DNA of 64,000 bases from positions 62,001 through 126,000 of the forward strand of contig BTVX01000006.1 in NCBI GenBank assembly GCA_045862995.1. Reading direction: 5' to 3'. The translations under genes were made by a program, and so were the position numbers. The stretch's first letter is position 1, and the number at the start of each line of letters is the position of its first letter. Below, piece after piece: positions 51,735 through 59,250 of this stretch. The notes beneath the pieces are model-generated. The model was not told where the DNA came from. It did no database searches and saw nothing but the letters and a program-made list of their open reading frames with translations. Source of the DNA: UBA2387 sp019454665 (GTDB taxonomy: Bacteria; Armatimonadota; Fimbriimonadia; Fimbriimonadales; Fimbriimonadaceae).

Positions 51735-52172
51735 ATGGCCGCACTCAGCACCGCCTACGAGGCTTACGAAAAGCCCGGACTCGTCGTCAACTACCTGCTC
51801 GCCGCCGCCCAAGTGTTCAAGGGCGCGCTGGTCGGCGTGAACTCCAGCGGCTTTCTGCTGCCCATGTCGCACGCCACGGCCAGCCTCAAGTTCGTCGGCG
51901 TGGCCGGGGAGTCTGTGAACAACGGCGGCTCGGCCGGCGACGCCGCCGCGAACGTGGCCAAGAGCGGCTCGTTCGTGTTCAAGGCCGCCTCGGGGTTCAC
52001 GCCCGCCCAGGCCGACATCGGCAAGGAGGTCTACGCCAACACCGACTGGGAGGTTCAAATCTCGACCAGCGGCTTGACCACCCAGTACAAGGTCGGCACG
52101 ATCGTCGCCTTGGAGACCACTTCGACCGGCGCCGCAGGCGTCCGCATCCGCATTGACGAGTACGTCGTCTGA
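51735..52172 (+). CDS. Phage capsid decoration-like protein (DUF2190-like)
   Basis: The 145-residue product starts MAALSTAYEAYEKPGLVVNYLLA and then has FKGALVGVNSSGFLLPM and LKFVGVAGESVNNGG (first parts shown). This order (a small alpha segment followed by a strand 'G-x-L-V-G-x-x-x-x-G', then 'G-V-A-x-E') matches DUF2190 proteins, the gp16/decoration-type proteins found next to Mu-like and lambdoid capsid genes. It is beta-rich with no charge-dense tail. It lies 3 bases after the protease gene and 8 bases before the capsid gene. Confidence 0.65.
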   Translation: MAALSTAYEAYEKPGLVVNYLLAAAQVFKGALVGVNSSGFLLPMSHATASLKFVGVAGESVNNGGSAGDAAANVAKSGSFVFKAASGFTPAQADIGKEVYANTDWEVQISTSGLTTQYKVGTIVALETTSTGAAGVRIRIDEYVV

Positions 52173-52180
52173 CCGCAACT

Positions 52181-53116
52181 ATGGCACTCACCAAATCCGA
52201 CATTCCCGATCTCTTGCTGCCCGGCCTGAAGGCCGAGTTCGCCCTGGCCTACCGCAACCAACTCGACCAAAGCGTGGCCGAAAAGGTCGCCACGGTCATC
52301 AACACCACGCAGCCGATCCAGAAGTACGGTTGGCTCGGCACCGTCCCGCCCATGCGCGAGTTCGTGGACGAGCGGCGTCCCTCGGGTCTGACCGCGAACG
52401 CCGTTTCCATCGAGGACAAGGTGTTCGAGTCGAGCATCTCGGTGGATCGGCGCGCGATCGAGGACGATCAACTCGACCTGATCAAGCTGCGCATCCGCGA
52501 CCTGGCCACCCGGGTCGCCGCCCACCGCCATCAAATCGTGGTCGAGGCGTTGGCGCAGGGGTTCTCCGAGACCGGCTACGACGGCGTGTCGTTCTTCAAC
52601 ACGGCGCACCCGGCGGCGACGGGCACCGCGTCCAACCGCACGACCGACCCGCTCAGCGCCGCCGCGCTCGCCGGGGCCATCTCGACGATGATGATGGTGC
52701 CCGACGACCAGGGGACGCCGCTGGGCGTCGTGCCGGACACGCTGCTGGTCGGGCCCAAGCTCATGTGGACGGCCCACGAACTGGCGGACAGCCCGGTGGT
52801 CGTGTACAAAGGCAACGACGACGACACCGCCGCTTCCACGCCCTACGCGAACGCCCTGCACGGCAAGCTGAAGGTGGTCGTGAGCCCGTTCCTGAGCGGG
52901 GCCTCCGACGACTACTGGTTCCTGCTCGACACGTCGCGCCCGATCAAGGGTTTGATCCTGCAGCAGCGCAGCGATGTGCCCGTCGAGTTCAGCGCATTGG
53001 AGTCGGCCTCCGGCTCCGAGTCGGCTTGGATGCGGGACCGGTATTTCTACGGGGTCCGCGCTCGCTACAACGTGGGCTACGGGCTCTGGCAGACCGCTTT
53101 CGGCGCAATCCTCTGA
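52181..53116 (+). CDS. Mu gpT-like major capsid protein
   Basis: The 311-residue product matches the Mu-like major head subunit (gpT) layout: MALTKSDIPDLLLPGLKAEF, GTVPPMREFVDERRPSGLT, the helix VSIEDKVFESSISVDRRAIE followed by DDQLDLIKLRIRDLATRVAA, FFNTAHPAATG, VPDTLLVGPKLMWTAHELAD, SPFLSGASDDYWFLLDTSRP and the late IKGLILQQRSDVPVEFSALE (start shown). GxxPDTLLVGPxLxxxA and the WFL-x-D-x-S-x-P-x-K-x-L-I-L-Q pattern are the strongest features. The gene is full length, with no frameshift. Confidence 0.85.
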   Translation: MALTKSDIPDLLLPGLKAEFALAYRNQLDQSVAEKVATVINTTQPIQKYGWLGTVPPMREFVDERRPSGLTANAVSIEDKVFESSISVDRRAIEDDQLDLIKLRIRDLATRVAAHRHQIVVEALAQGFSETGYDGVSFFNTAHPAATGTASNRTTDPLSAAALAGAISTMMMVPDDQGTPLGVVPDTLLVGPKLMWTAHELADSPVVVYKGNDDDTAASTPYANALHGKLKVVVSPFLSGASDDYWFLLDTSRPIKGLILQQRSDVPVEFSALESASGSESAWMRDRYFYGVRARYNVGYGLWQTAFGAIL

Positions 53117-53124
53117 CCTCTCTT

Positions 53125-53149
53125 GCGGGTCGCCTGTCGGGCGACCCGC
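53125..53149 (+). terminator. Stem-loop after the capsid gene
   Basis: GCGGGTCGCC and GGCGACCCGC form a perfect 10-bp stem with a 5-base loop, 9 bases past the capsid stop. There is no T run. It may stabilise the capsid mRNA or partly terminate. It argues against reading the next gene from the TTG at 53123. Confidence 0.5.
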
Positions 53150-53170
53150 CCGACCCCCAAGGAGAAGACT

Positions 53171-53443
53171 CTGATCGACAACCTCAGCGAACTGCTCACC
53201 CTGCTCGCGACGTTCGTCGGTTCCGCCGTGGCTTTGGCCCGCTACAGCCTCAACCAGCACCGCGCCATGGTGGACCGATTCGTGACCTTTCTGGAATCCA
53301 GCCTGCGCCGGCAGGAGGAAACCAATGCCCGGTTCCAGGCTGCATTGGAAGACCTGACGACCAACGTTCGGCGCAGCAGCCAACTGCTGTCCAAGGTCGC
53401 CAAGCGGCTCGACATCCCCGACGACAAGAAGGAGGGCGCATGA
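53171..53443 (+). CDS. Small membrane protein in the head cluster (holin-like or structural)
   Basis: This short frame has AAGGAG 6 bases before a CTG at 53171; a TTG at 53123 would be the other start. From the CTG the product is 90 residues: IDNLSELLTLLATFVGSAVA gives one hydrophobic helix, then an amphipathic alpha-helical tail (VDRFVTFLESSLRRQEETNA) rich in Arg and Glu. That layout, one membrane helix plus a coiled tail, is seen in small phage membrane proteins, but no family is certain. Its stop overlaps the next start (ATGA). Confidence 0.55.
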   Translation: MIDNLSELLTLLATFVGSAVALARYSLNQHRAMVDRFVTFLESSLRRQEETNARFQAALEDLTTNVRRSSQLLSKVAKRLDIPDDKKEGA

Positions 53444-53865
53444 GCCTGACCGTCACGCGTGCCCGCGTCAAGGAGAAGTGCGGCGTCACGGGCACCGACC
53501 ACGACGCCGCCATAGACAACCTGATCGCCGAGTTGGTGCCCGCGATCGAGTGGACGATCGCCCCCGAGCATCTGGCCGACACGGGCAACGTGTTGCTGCA
53601 AGGCACACTGTTGCTCGGAGCGACCGAGATCGTGTGCGGCGAATTCCTCGCCCAGCGTCTGCGGGTGGCGGGGGCGCTCGACGCGACGACCGAGAACGAC
53701 GTGCGCACCGAGCCGTTCGGACGTCGGAACCCATCCGACCCTTACGGCTTGGCCAGGCAAGGATGGGCTCGCCTGAGCCCGTTCCGCAAGACCAATCTGG
53801 ACGTCACGGAGTCCTCGGGAGTGCTGGTGGGCGCGATCCCGTCGTCGCCGACCGAGGATTCGTGA
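53440..53865 (+). CDS. Phage head-tail connector-like protein
   Basis: The 141-residue product begins MSLTVTRARVKEKCGVTGTD and then HDAAIDNLIAELVPAIEWTI. The 'VKxxxGVxxxxxDxxIxxLIxxxxxxIE' pattern is that of gp6/DUF1320-type connector proteins that sit between portal and tail. It continues EIVCGEFLAQRLRVAG and ends Ser/Pro-rich. It overlaps the preceding gene by 4 bases. It is the last gene of the head cluster and converges on the zinc-ribbon gene, 4 bases away. Confidence 0.65.
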   Translation: MSLTVTRARVKEKCGVTGTDHDAAIDNLIAELVPAIEWTIAPEHLADTGNVLLQGTLLLGATEIVCGEFLAQRLRVAGALDATTENDVRTEPFGRRNPSDPYGLARQGWARLSPFRKTNLDVTESSGVLVGAIPSSPTEDS

Positions 53866-53869
53866 GGGT

Positions 53870-54232
53870 CTAGTCGAAGATGTCGAAGACCTGTTCCAAG
53901 AACGACTCCTTTCTCCTGGGACGGCGGGGGTCGTAGTCGTCGTCATCGTCCCGGTCGCGGCGGAAACGGTCCCGATCGGGGCGGCTCGGCCCTCGGTCGG
54001 GCTCGACAGGGCGCGTGCGCTCGGCCTGCTGCCCAAAGTAGCCGGGCGGCAGCAGTTCGTCGGCTGGACTGGTCTCGCGGCGATTGGCACGGTTCTCGGC
54101 GCCGGCGCGTTCGAGGATCTTGTCCAACTCGCCTCGGTCGAGCCAGATGCCGCGGCACTGGGGGCAATAGTCTATTTCGATGCCGAGCCGATCGGTCATC
54201 TGCAAGGTTTGCTGACAGTTCGGGCAGGTCAT
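53870..54232 (-). CDS. TFIIB-type zinc-ribbon protein
   Basis: The 120-residue protein has an N-terminal zinc ribbon MTCPNCQQTLQ ... DYCPQCRGIWLDRGEL, with the Cys-x2-Cys / Cys-x2-Cys arrangement and the G-I-W-L/F-D-x-G-E-L ending of the zf-TFIIB family. A linker with RRETSPADELLPPGYF and a highly charged Arg/Asp-rich region (RDRDDDDDYDPRRPRRK) follow. The role of such small proteins is not known. Converges on the phage-head cluster. Confidence 0.88.
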   Translation of the reverse strand: MTCPNCQQTLQMTDRLGIEIDYCPQCRGIWLDRGELDKILERAGAENRANRRETSPADELLPPGYFGQQAERTRPVEPDRGPSRPDRDRFRRDRDDDDDYDPRRPRRKESFLEQVFDIFD

Positions 54233-54356
54233 GGTTCGTCAGAGTATTCCTACGCGAAGTCGCGGCAAGGGTTGCTGGATGAATTCATGTTTCGACATGG
54301 AACCGCACCACCGGTCGCCCGGTCAGACCAGTTGTTCCGACACGCCTCCTGCTCAA

Positions 54357-54388
54357 CGGGCCCCATGCGCAACCCGCACTGGGGCCCG
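54357..54388. other. Long GC-rich hairpin in the intergenic region
   Basis: CGGGCCCCA (54357-54365) pairs with TGGGGCCCG (54380-54388), and inside it TGCG (54366-54369) pairs with CGCA (54375-54378), with a single bulged C at 54379. The 13-bp stem sits in the 250-base gap between divergent genes, upstream of the TATAAT box. The gap contains no gene I can support. Confidence 0.6.
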
Positions 54389-54453
54389 AGCACTGTGCGG
54401 ACCGTCTCCTCTTTCCTTCTTCCATCTTCCCGGGCCCGGGGATGCGAGGGCCG

Positions 54454-54459
54454 TATAAT
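54454..54459 (+). promoter_or_regulatory. -10 element for the phenylalanine hydroxylase gene
   Basis: A perfect TATAAT lies 24 bases before the GTG start. No -35 match is seen 17 bases upstream, where the sequence is GC-rich (CGGGCC), so activator dependence is possible. Confidence 0.45.
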
Positions 54460-54482
54460 GGTCGCTATGCTCGAGGTGCAAC

Positions 54483-55415
54483 GTGGCAACCGTGCGTGAC
54501 GAGATTGATCGCTTCAAGGTGGGCCTGACGACCACCCAAGCCCCCTTCATCGAGGAGGCCCGCGAGAAGGGCCAGTTGTACATCCACCAGCCTTACGGCC
54601 TGTACTCCGAAGAGAACCACGAGGCATGGAAGAAGCTCTTCGCCCGCATGCAGCCGCGATGGGAGCGGTACGCCAACCCGTGGTTCCAGCGGGGCATCGC
54701 CAGCTTGTGCCTCGACCCCGACCATGTGCCCAAGCTGGAGGACGTCAACCAGTTCCTCAACCCCCTCACGGGCTTCCGGGCCAAAGCGGTGAGCGGTTAC
54801 GTCGCCGCCTACCTGTTCTTCGATTGCCTGCGGAACCGCGAATTCCCGACCACGATCACCATCCGGCGCGCCGACAAGCTGGACTACCTCCCCGAGCCAG
54901 ACATCTTCCACGACATCGCCGGCCACGTGCCGATGCACACCGATCGCGCGTTTGCCGACACGCTGGTCCAGTTCGGCGAATGCGCCCGGACGGCGGCGCT
55001 CATGGTGCGCGACATCCGCGACGAAGAACGACAACTCCACACGTTGGAGAGCATCATCCGCGCCATGGCGCGGTTCTTCTGGTTCACCATCGAATTCGGC
55101 CTGATGAAGGACAAGGAGCGCGGCATGTCGGTGTACGGCAGCGGGCTGCTGAGTTCGTTCGGCGAGATCGCGCACTGCGTGGAATCTCCCGACGTCCAGC
55201 GGTATCCCATCCAACTCGAGTGGGTCATCAACCAGGGCTTCGAGATCGACAAGTACCAGCCGCTCCTGTTCGTGGTGGAGTCGTTCGACCACCTGTTCTC
55301 GCTGGTCAACGATTTGGAGCGGTGGATGAAGGACGGCAAGCTGAACAACGTGGCCCCCGGCGAGCCAGGCGTGAACGCCGAAGACCTGCGCAGTTTCCTC
55401 GACGCGGCGCTCTAG
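54483..55415 (+). CDS. phhA: Aromatic amino acid (phenylalanine-4) hydroxylase
   Basis: The enzyme is a tetrahydropterin- and Fe2+-dependent monooxygenase that converts phenylalanine to tyrosine (or a related aromatic amino acid). The 310-residue protein is the short bacterial form without a regulatory ACT domain. Diagnostic segments are PEPDIFHDIAGHVPM with iron ligands His143 and His148, and FFWFTIEFGLM with Glu204. The spacing between His148 and Glu204 is longer than in typical bacterial enzymes because of a helix-rich insertion (VRDIRDEERQLHTLESIIRA, part shown). The GTG start has GAGGTG just upstream. No pterin-recycling gene is adjacent. Confidence 0.93.
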   Translation: MATVRDEIDRFKVGLTTTQAPFIEEAREKGQLYIHQPYGLYSEENHEAWKKLFARMQPRWERYANPWFQRGIASLCLDPDHVPKLEDVNQFLNPLTGFRAKAVSGYVAAYLFFDCLRNREFPTTITIRRADKLDYLPEPDIFHDIAGHVPMHTDRAFADTLVQFGECARTAALMVRDIRDEERQLHTLESIIRAMARFFWFTIEFGLMKDKERGMSVYGSGLLSSFGEIAHCVESPDVQRYPIQLEWVINQGFEIDKYQPLLFVVESFDHLFSLVNDLERWMKDGKLNNVAPGEPGVNAEDLRSFLDAAL

Positions 55416-55416
55416 G

Positions 55417-56295
55417 TCAGGCCTTGCGCCGGGCCCGGTCGCGCAGTACGATGGCGATCAAGTTCATGCCAAGCAACACGGCCAGCAACACGATGATCGC
55501 GGCGGCCGCGTTCTCGTGGAACGAGGCTTGCGGACGGCTGGCCCAGTTGAAAATCTGGATCGGCAACGCGGTGAACCCATCGTTGGGACCCGTCGGCGTG
55601 AACGCGACGTAGGTCAACGCGCCGATGGTGATGAGTGGTGCGGTTTCGCCCATGGCGCGCAAGACCGAGAGGATGACACCTGTGAGGATTCCCGGAAGAG
55701 CACACGGCAACGTGATCTTGAGCGTCGTGCGCCAAGGCGTCGTCCCCAGCGCCAGCGACCCCTCGCGATAGGCCCTGGGCACCGCTCGGAGCGCCTCCTG
55801 AGCCGTGATGATGATCATGGGAAGAATGAGCAGCGAGAGCGTCAAGGCGCCGGCGATGACCGTTCGCCCGAGACCCATATAGCGCACAAACACAGCCAGA
55901 CCCAGAAGACCGTAGAGAATCGAAGGCACCCCGGCCAGGTTCGCCACGTTGAGTTCGATGAACCGGACGAGCCGGTTCTTGGGGGCGACTTCTTCGAGAT
56001 AGACCGCCGACGCCAACCCGATGGGCACGGCGATGAGAATGGTCAGGCCGATGATCCACAACGTTCCCGCCAAGGCCGCTTTGATGCCGGCTCGCGAGGC
56101 GATGCGCGAGGGGAAGCTTTCGATGAACGACCAGTTCAAGCGGCCGACGCCGTCCTTGGCGACCCCCCAAACCAGAGCGAACAGCAACAGGGCCGAGAGG
56201 ATCAATGCCAAGACGCATACCACGCCAAACAGCCTCTCCACCCGCTTGCGGGAGCGGAGGCGCTTGCGTGCCCTGGTCTCGATGGCTTGGTTCAT
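55417..56295 (-). CDS. pstA: Phosphate ABC transporter permease PstA
   Basis: PstA is one of the two inner-membrane subunits of the high-affinity phosphate transporter. The 292-residue protein has about six helices, the EAA-type loop YREGSLALGTTPWRTTLKIT, and the sequences IGLASAVYLEEVAP and GVPSILYGLLGLAVFV that are typical of PstA. It overlaps pstC by 4 bases (ATGA). pstB and phoU do not follow; the next gene downstream is the convergent phhA. Confidence 0.94.
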   Translation of the reverse strand: MNQAIETRARKRLRSRKRVERLFGVVCVLALILSALLLFALVWGVAKDGVGRLNWSFIESFPSRIASRAGIKAALAGTLWIIGLTILIAVPIGLASAVYLEEVAPKNRLVRFIELNVANLAGVPSILYGLLGLAVFVRYMGLGRTVIAGALTLSLLILPMIIITAQEALRAVPRAYREGSLALGTTPWRTTLKITLPCALPGILTGVILSVLRAMGETAPLITIGALTYVAFTPTGPNDGFTALPIQIFNWASRPQASFHENAAAAIIVLLAVLLGMNLIAIVLRDRARRKA

Positions 56296-57188
56296 TGGTC
56301 TTTCAGGCTGAAGCGCTGCACGAAGCGACGCGCCAGGATGTTCATGCCCAAGGTGATCAGAAACAGGAGCGCACCCACGGCGAAGATGGTTTGGTAAACG
56401 ATGGTCCCCGCAGGCGTATCGCCCAGCGAAACCTGGACGATGTAGGCCGTCATCGTCTGGATGCTCTCGCCAGGGTTCATGGTGAGCTTGGGCGTCATGC
56501 CTGCGGCGAGCGTGACGGCCATGGTCTCGCCAACGGCTCGCGAGATGGCCAGCACGAAGGCCGCGCTGATGCCCGAGAGGGCGGCGGGGACGACGATTCG
56601 GGACGTCACCTCGAACTTCGTGGACCCGATCCCGTACCCACCGTAGCGCATCTCCTTGGGCACGGCGGCAAGGGCGTCTTCGCAAAGCGAGGAGACCGTC
56701 GGCAGGATCATGATGCCGACCACGATCGCGCCGGATGCCGCGTTGAACACGCCCACCTCGGGGAAGAAGTGCTGCAGCAGGGGCGTGACCATCGTGAGGC
56801 CGAAGTAACCGTACACGACCGTCGGAACGCCGGCCAAGAGTTCGATGATGGGCTTGAGGATGCGGCGGACGCCCGGCGAGGCGTATTCGCTCAAGTAGAT
56901 CGCCGAGAGAAGGCCGAGGGGAATCGCGATGACCGCCGAACCGACCGCGATCATCGCCGTTCCAGCGACCAAAGGAAGCACGCCGAAGTGCTGCGGCTTG
57001 AACATCGGGGCCCATTCGCGCCCCGTCAAGAACTCGACCAGCGAGACTTCGCGGAAGAACCCGAACGTCTCCACGGCCAGCACCAACACGATGCCGGCCG
57101 TGGTCAGGATCGAAACCAGCGCCGCCAGAAAGCAAACGACGGTGAGCGGCGACTCAGACCATCGGATGCGTTTCAGCGCGGCGACCAT
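56292..57188 (-). CDS. pstC: Phosphate ABC transporter permease PstC
   Basis: PstC is the partner permease. The 298-residue protein has about six helices, the periplasmic loop FLTGREWAPMFKPQHFGVLP, then LGLLSAIYLSEYASPGVRRI, LAGVPTVVYGYFGLTMVTPL and the EAA-type loop SLCEDALAAVPKEMRYGGYG. These segments are typical of PstC. It starts 4 bases after the pstS stop and overlaps pstA by 4 bases. Confidence 0.94.
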   Translation of the reverse strand: MVAALKRIRWSESPLTVVCFLAALVSILTTAGIVLVLAVETFGFFREVSLVEFLTGREWAPMFKPQHFGVLPLVAGTAMIAVGSAVIAIPLGLLSAIYLSEYASPGVRRILKPIIELLAGVPTVVYGYFGLTMVTPLLQHFFPEVGVFNAASGAIVVGIMILPTVSSLCEDALAAVPKEMRYGGYGIGSTKFEVTSRIVVPAALSGISAAFVLAISRAVGETMAVTLAAGMTPKLTMNPGESIQTMTAYIVQVSLGDTPAGTIVYQTIFAVGALLFLITLGMNILARRFVQRFSLKDQ

Positions 57189-57192
57189 GAGA

Positions 57193-58203
57193 CTAGCGCT
57201 TCAGGATTTCGGAGAGCTTGACCCCGACGGTCGGGCCGTCGAAAGCCGTGCCGGTCTTACCCGTCTCGAACCGCTCCAAGGCCAGCTTGTAGTCCTCGGG
57301 GGCGAGCGGGACGTAGCCGACTTCGCTCACGAGAGCCTGGCCCACCTCGCCCAGATAGAACCGGACAAAAGCGATGATCTCCGGGCGCTTGGCCGCTTCG
57401 GCGTTCACATAGATGAACTCGGGGCGGGAGAGCGGCTGGTACGTGCCATTGCCAATCGTCTCGGGGCTGGGCGCGACCGGCTCGGCGTCGCCGTGCTTGA
57501 TCGGGACCAGCTTGAGCTTAGCCTTGTTCTCGGAGTAGTACGCGTAACCGAAGTAGCCGAGGGCGTTGACGTCTCCCGAGACGCCCGTCACCAACGAGTT
57601 GTCGTCTTCGCTGGCTTGGTAGTCGGAGCGGCTGGCCTTCTCTTCGCCGACGATGGCCTTGGTGAAGTAGTCGAACGTGCCCGAGTCGGTGCCCGCGCCG
57701 TAAAGCTTCAGGGGCCGATCGGGGAACGTCGGGCGAACCTGGTTCCAGTTGGTGATCTTGCTGCCCGGTTCCCAGATCGCTTTGAGTTCGGCGACGGTCA
57801 GGTAGTCCACCCAGTCGTTGCCCGGATTGACCACGACGGAGAGGCCGTCGAACGCGACGGGCAGTTCGATGAACTCGATGCCGTTCTTCTGGGCGGCGTC
57901 TCGCTCGGCGGGGTCAATGGGTCGGGAAGCGTCGCTGATGTCAATCTCGCCGACGGCGAACTTCTTGAACCCGCCGCCGGTGCCCGAGATGCCGACGGTC
58001 ACACGAACACCGGGGTTCTCCTTCATGAACTCTTCGGCGACGGCCTCGGAGATCGGGAACACGGTGCTCGAGCCATCCACGACGACCTTGCCTTCCAGCC
58101 TCCCGGAGCCATCGGCGGCCATGCCGCCGCCCGAGGAACCGCACCCGGCGAGGATCAAAGCGCCGACGGCTGCCGCGGCGACCCATGCGAACTTGTGCAT
58201 CAT
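57193..58203 (-). CDS. pstS: Phosphate-binding lipoprotein PstS
   Basis: This is the periplasmic binding subunit of the phosphate transporter, 336 residues. Lipoprotein signal FAWVAAAAVGALILAGC is followed by a Gly/Ser linker and the binding domain: VVVDGSSTVFPISEAVAEEF, the phosphate loop ISGTGGGFKKFAVGEIDISD and ASRPIDPAERDA, GLSVVVNPGNDWVDYLTVAE, TDSGTFDYFTKAIVGE and GDVNALGYFGYAYYSENKAK. This is the PstS group with a Sph-type N-terminus. ATG 58203 or 58200 can serve as start. A Pho-box-like repeat lies just upstream. Confidence 0.95.
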   Translation of the reverse strand: MMHKFAWVAAAAVGALILAGCGSSGGGMAADGSGRLEGKVVVDGSSTVFPISEAVAEEFMKENPGVRVTVGISGTGGGFKKFAVGEIDISDASRPIDPAERDAAQKNGIEFIELPVAFDGLSVVVNPGNDWVDYLTVAELKAIWEPGSKITNWNQVRPTFPDRPLKLYGAGTDSGTFDYFTKAIVGEEKASRSDYQASEDDNSLVTGVSGDVNALGYFGYAYYSENKAKLKLVPIKHGDAEPVAPSPETIGNGTYQPLSRPEFIYVNAEAAKRPEIIAFVRFYLGEVGQALVSEVGYVPLAPEDYKLALERFETGKTGTAFDGPTVGVKLSEILKR

Positions 58204-58225
58204 CGTCGCGAGTGTGATGCGGTTC

Positions 58226-58242
58226 GGTTAAGGGAGTGTTAA
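58226..58242 (-). promoter_or_regulatory. Pho-box-like direct repeat upstream of pstS
   Basis: On the minus strand TTAACA (58242-58237) and TTAACC (58231-58226) repeat with an 11-base period, 22 bases before the start codon. The half-sites resemble known PhoB/PhoP binding boxes (TTAACA-type and CTTAACC-type), so phosphate-starvation control is likely. Confidence 0.5.
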
Positions 58243-58267
58243 CTGTGGGGCCCGCCTGGGCCTGAGT

Positions 58268-59119
58268 TCAGTGCGCGGCTCCCGCTTCCTCCATGCCGCC
58301 CGTCATCTGGATGACCTCGCGCCCGTCCTCGTCCACCAGCACGCCGCACGGGCCACCGCCCCACGGGTTCGCGGCGAGCCCTTCGACGACCTCGCCATCC
58401 ATGTTGTAGACCGGGAAGTAATAGTGAGCCACCTTGCCTGCGTCGCCCTCGATGTAGTGGCCGACGATGATGCGGCGAAACCGGTTCGTCGAACGGTTGG
58501 GGCCCGAGCCGTGGATCAGCGAGCCGTTGAAGAACAGCACGTCGCCCGTCTTCATGTGGACGGGGACAGGCTCCATTCCGGCGGGAAGGGGCACCTGATC
58601 CCACGTGAAACTGGCGTCCAGATCCGACTGCCCGGGGCAAAGCAACGGCAGGTCGTGGGAGCCGGGCACGATCTGCAGGCAGCCGTTTTCGTCGTCAATG
58701 TCCTCGAGGGCCAGCCACGCCGCCATGCACGTGCCTGGCTCGGCGCGCAGATAGCGCTGGTCTTGGTGCAGGGCCTGTCCCTTCGCTCCGGGGGGCTTGA
58801 AGTAGACCATCGTCTGCACGGCGAGCGGCTCGCGATCGTAGAACGCCGCAAGGTGGGCTCGGATGCGCGCGTCCACCATGTATCGCATGGCCACGTCGTC
58901 GCCACGGTGGGGTTGGAGCAATCGCGGATAGCGCTTGAGGGGGTCGGGGTCGTCGGGGTGGACGCCTCCCTCGGCCCAACCGTCGCCGCCCCGTTCGACC
59001 ATTTCGGTGAAGTACTCGCGCAAGGCGACGCACTCCTCTTCAGTGAAAAGACCTGGCTGCAGCAAGTAGCCGTTCTCTCGGTAGAAGGCCACGGATTCTG
59101 GGGCGGGATGGTGGGCCAT
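58268..59119 (-). CDS. Phytanoyl-CoA dioxygenase (PhyH) family protein
   Basis: This is a predicted Fe(II)/2-oxoglutarate-dependent dioxygenase of 283 residues. The double-stranded beta-helix has the HxD iron pair in LHQDQRYLRAEPGTCMAAW and the distal His in GSLIHGSGPNRSTNRFRRII, where the Arg binds 2-oxoglutarate. ENGCLQIVPGSHDLPLLCPG is also typical. Substrates of bacterial members vary (hydroxylation of small molecules, halogenation in some), so none is assigned. It converges with nothing and starts divergently from wecB, 131 bases away. Confidence 0.88.
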   Translation of the reverse strand: MAHHPAPESVAFYRENGYLLQPGLFTEEECVALREYFTEMVERGGDGWAEGGVHPDDPDPLKRYPRLLQPHRGDDVAMRYMVDARIRAHLAAFYDREPLAVQTMVYFKPPGAKGQALHQDQRYLRAEPGTCMAAWLALEDIDDENGCLQIVPGSHDLPLLCPGQSDLDASFTWDQVPLPAGMEPVPVHMKTGDVLFFNGSLIHGSGPNRSTNRFRRIIVGHYIEGDAGKVAHYYFPVYNMDGEVVEGLAANPWGGGPCGVLVDEDGREVIQMTGGMEEAGAAH

Positions 59120-59250
59120 CGCGTCTCCAGTTTGCCCGATCTGTGATGGTTCTGTGAATTCCTCGAACGCCCCCGTGCGATTGCGGGGAGTTTGGCCTCG
59201 TTTCCTGCCAATCTATAGGTGGGCCGCTAGCGGCCTTTGGTGAGTGAACC

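Noticed and set aside
52181..53116. Encapsulin shell protein
   Set aside because: The sequence follows the Mu gpT capsid pattern and comes with a prohead protease, decoration protein and connector-like gene; there is no encapsulin cargo gene.
54233..54482. Small frames in the gap before the phenylalanine hydroxylase gene
   Set aside because: They lack ribosome-binding sites and conserved features and overlap the promoter and hairpin elements.
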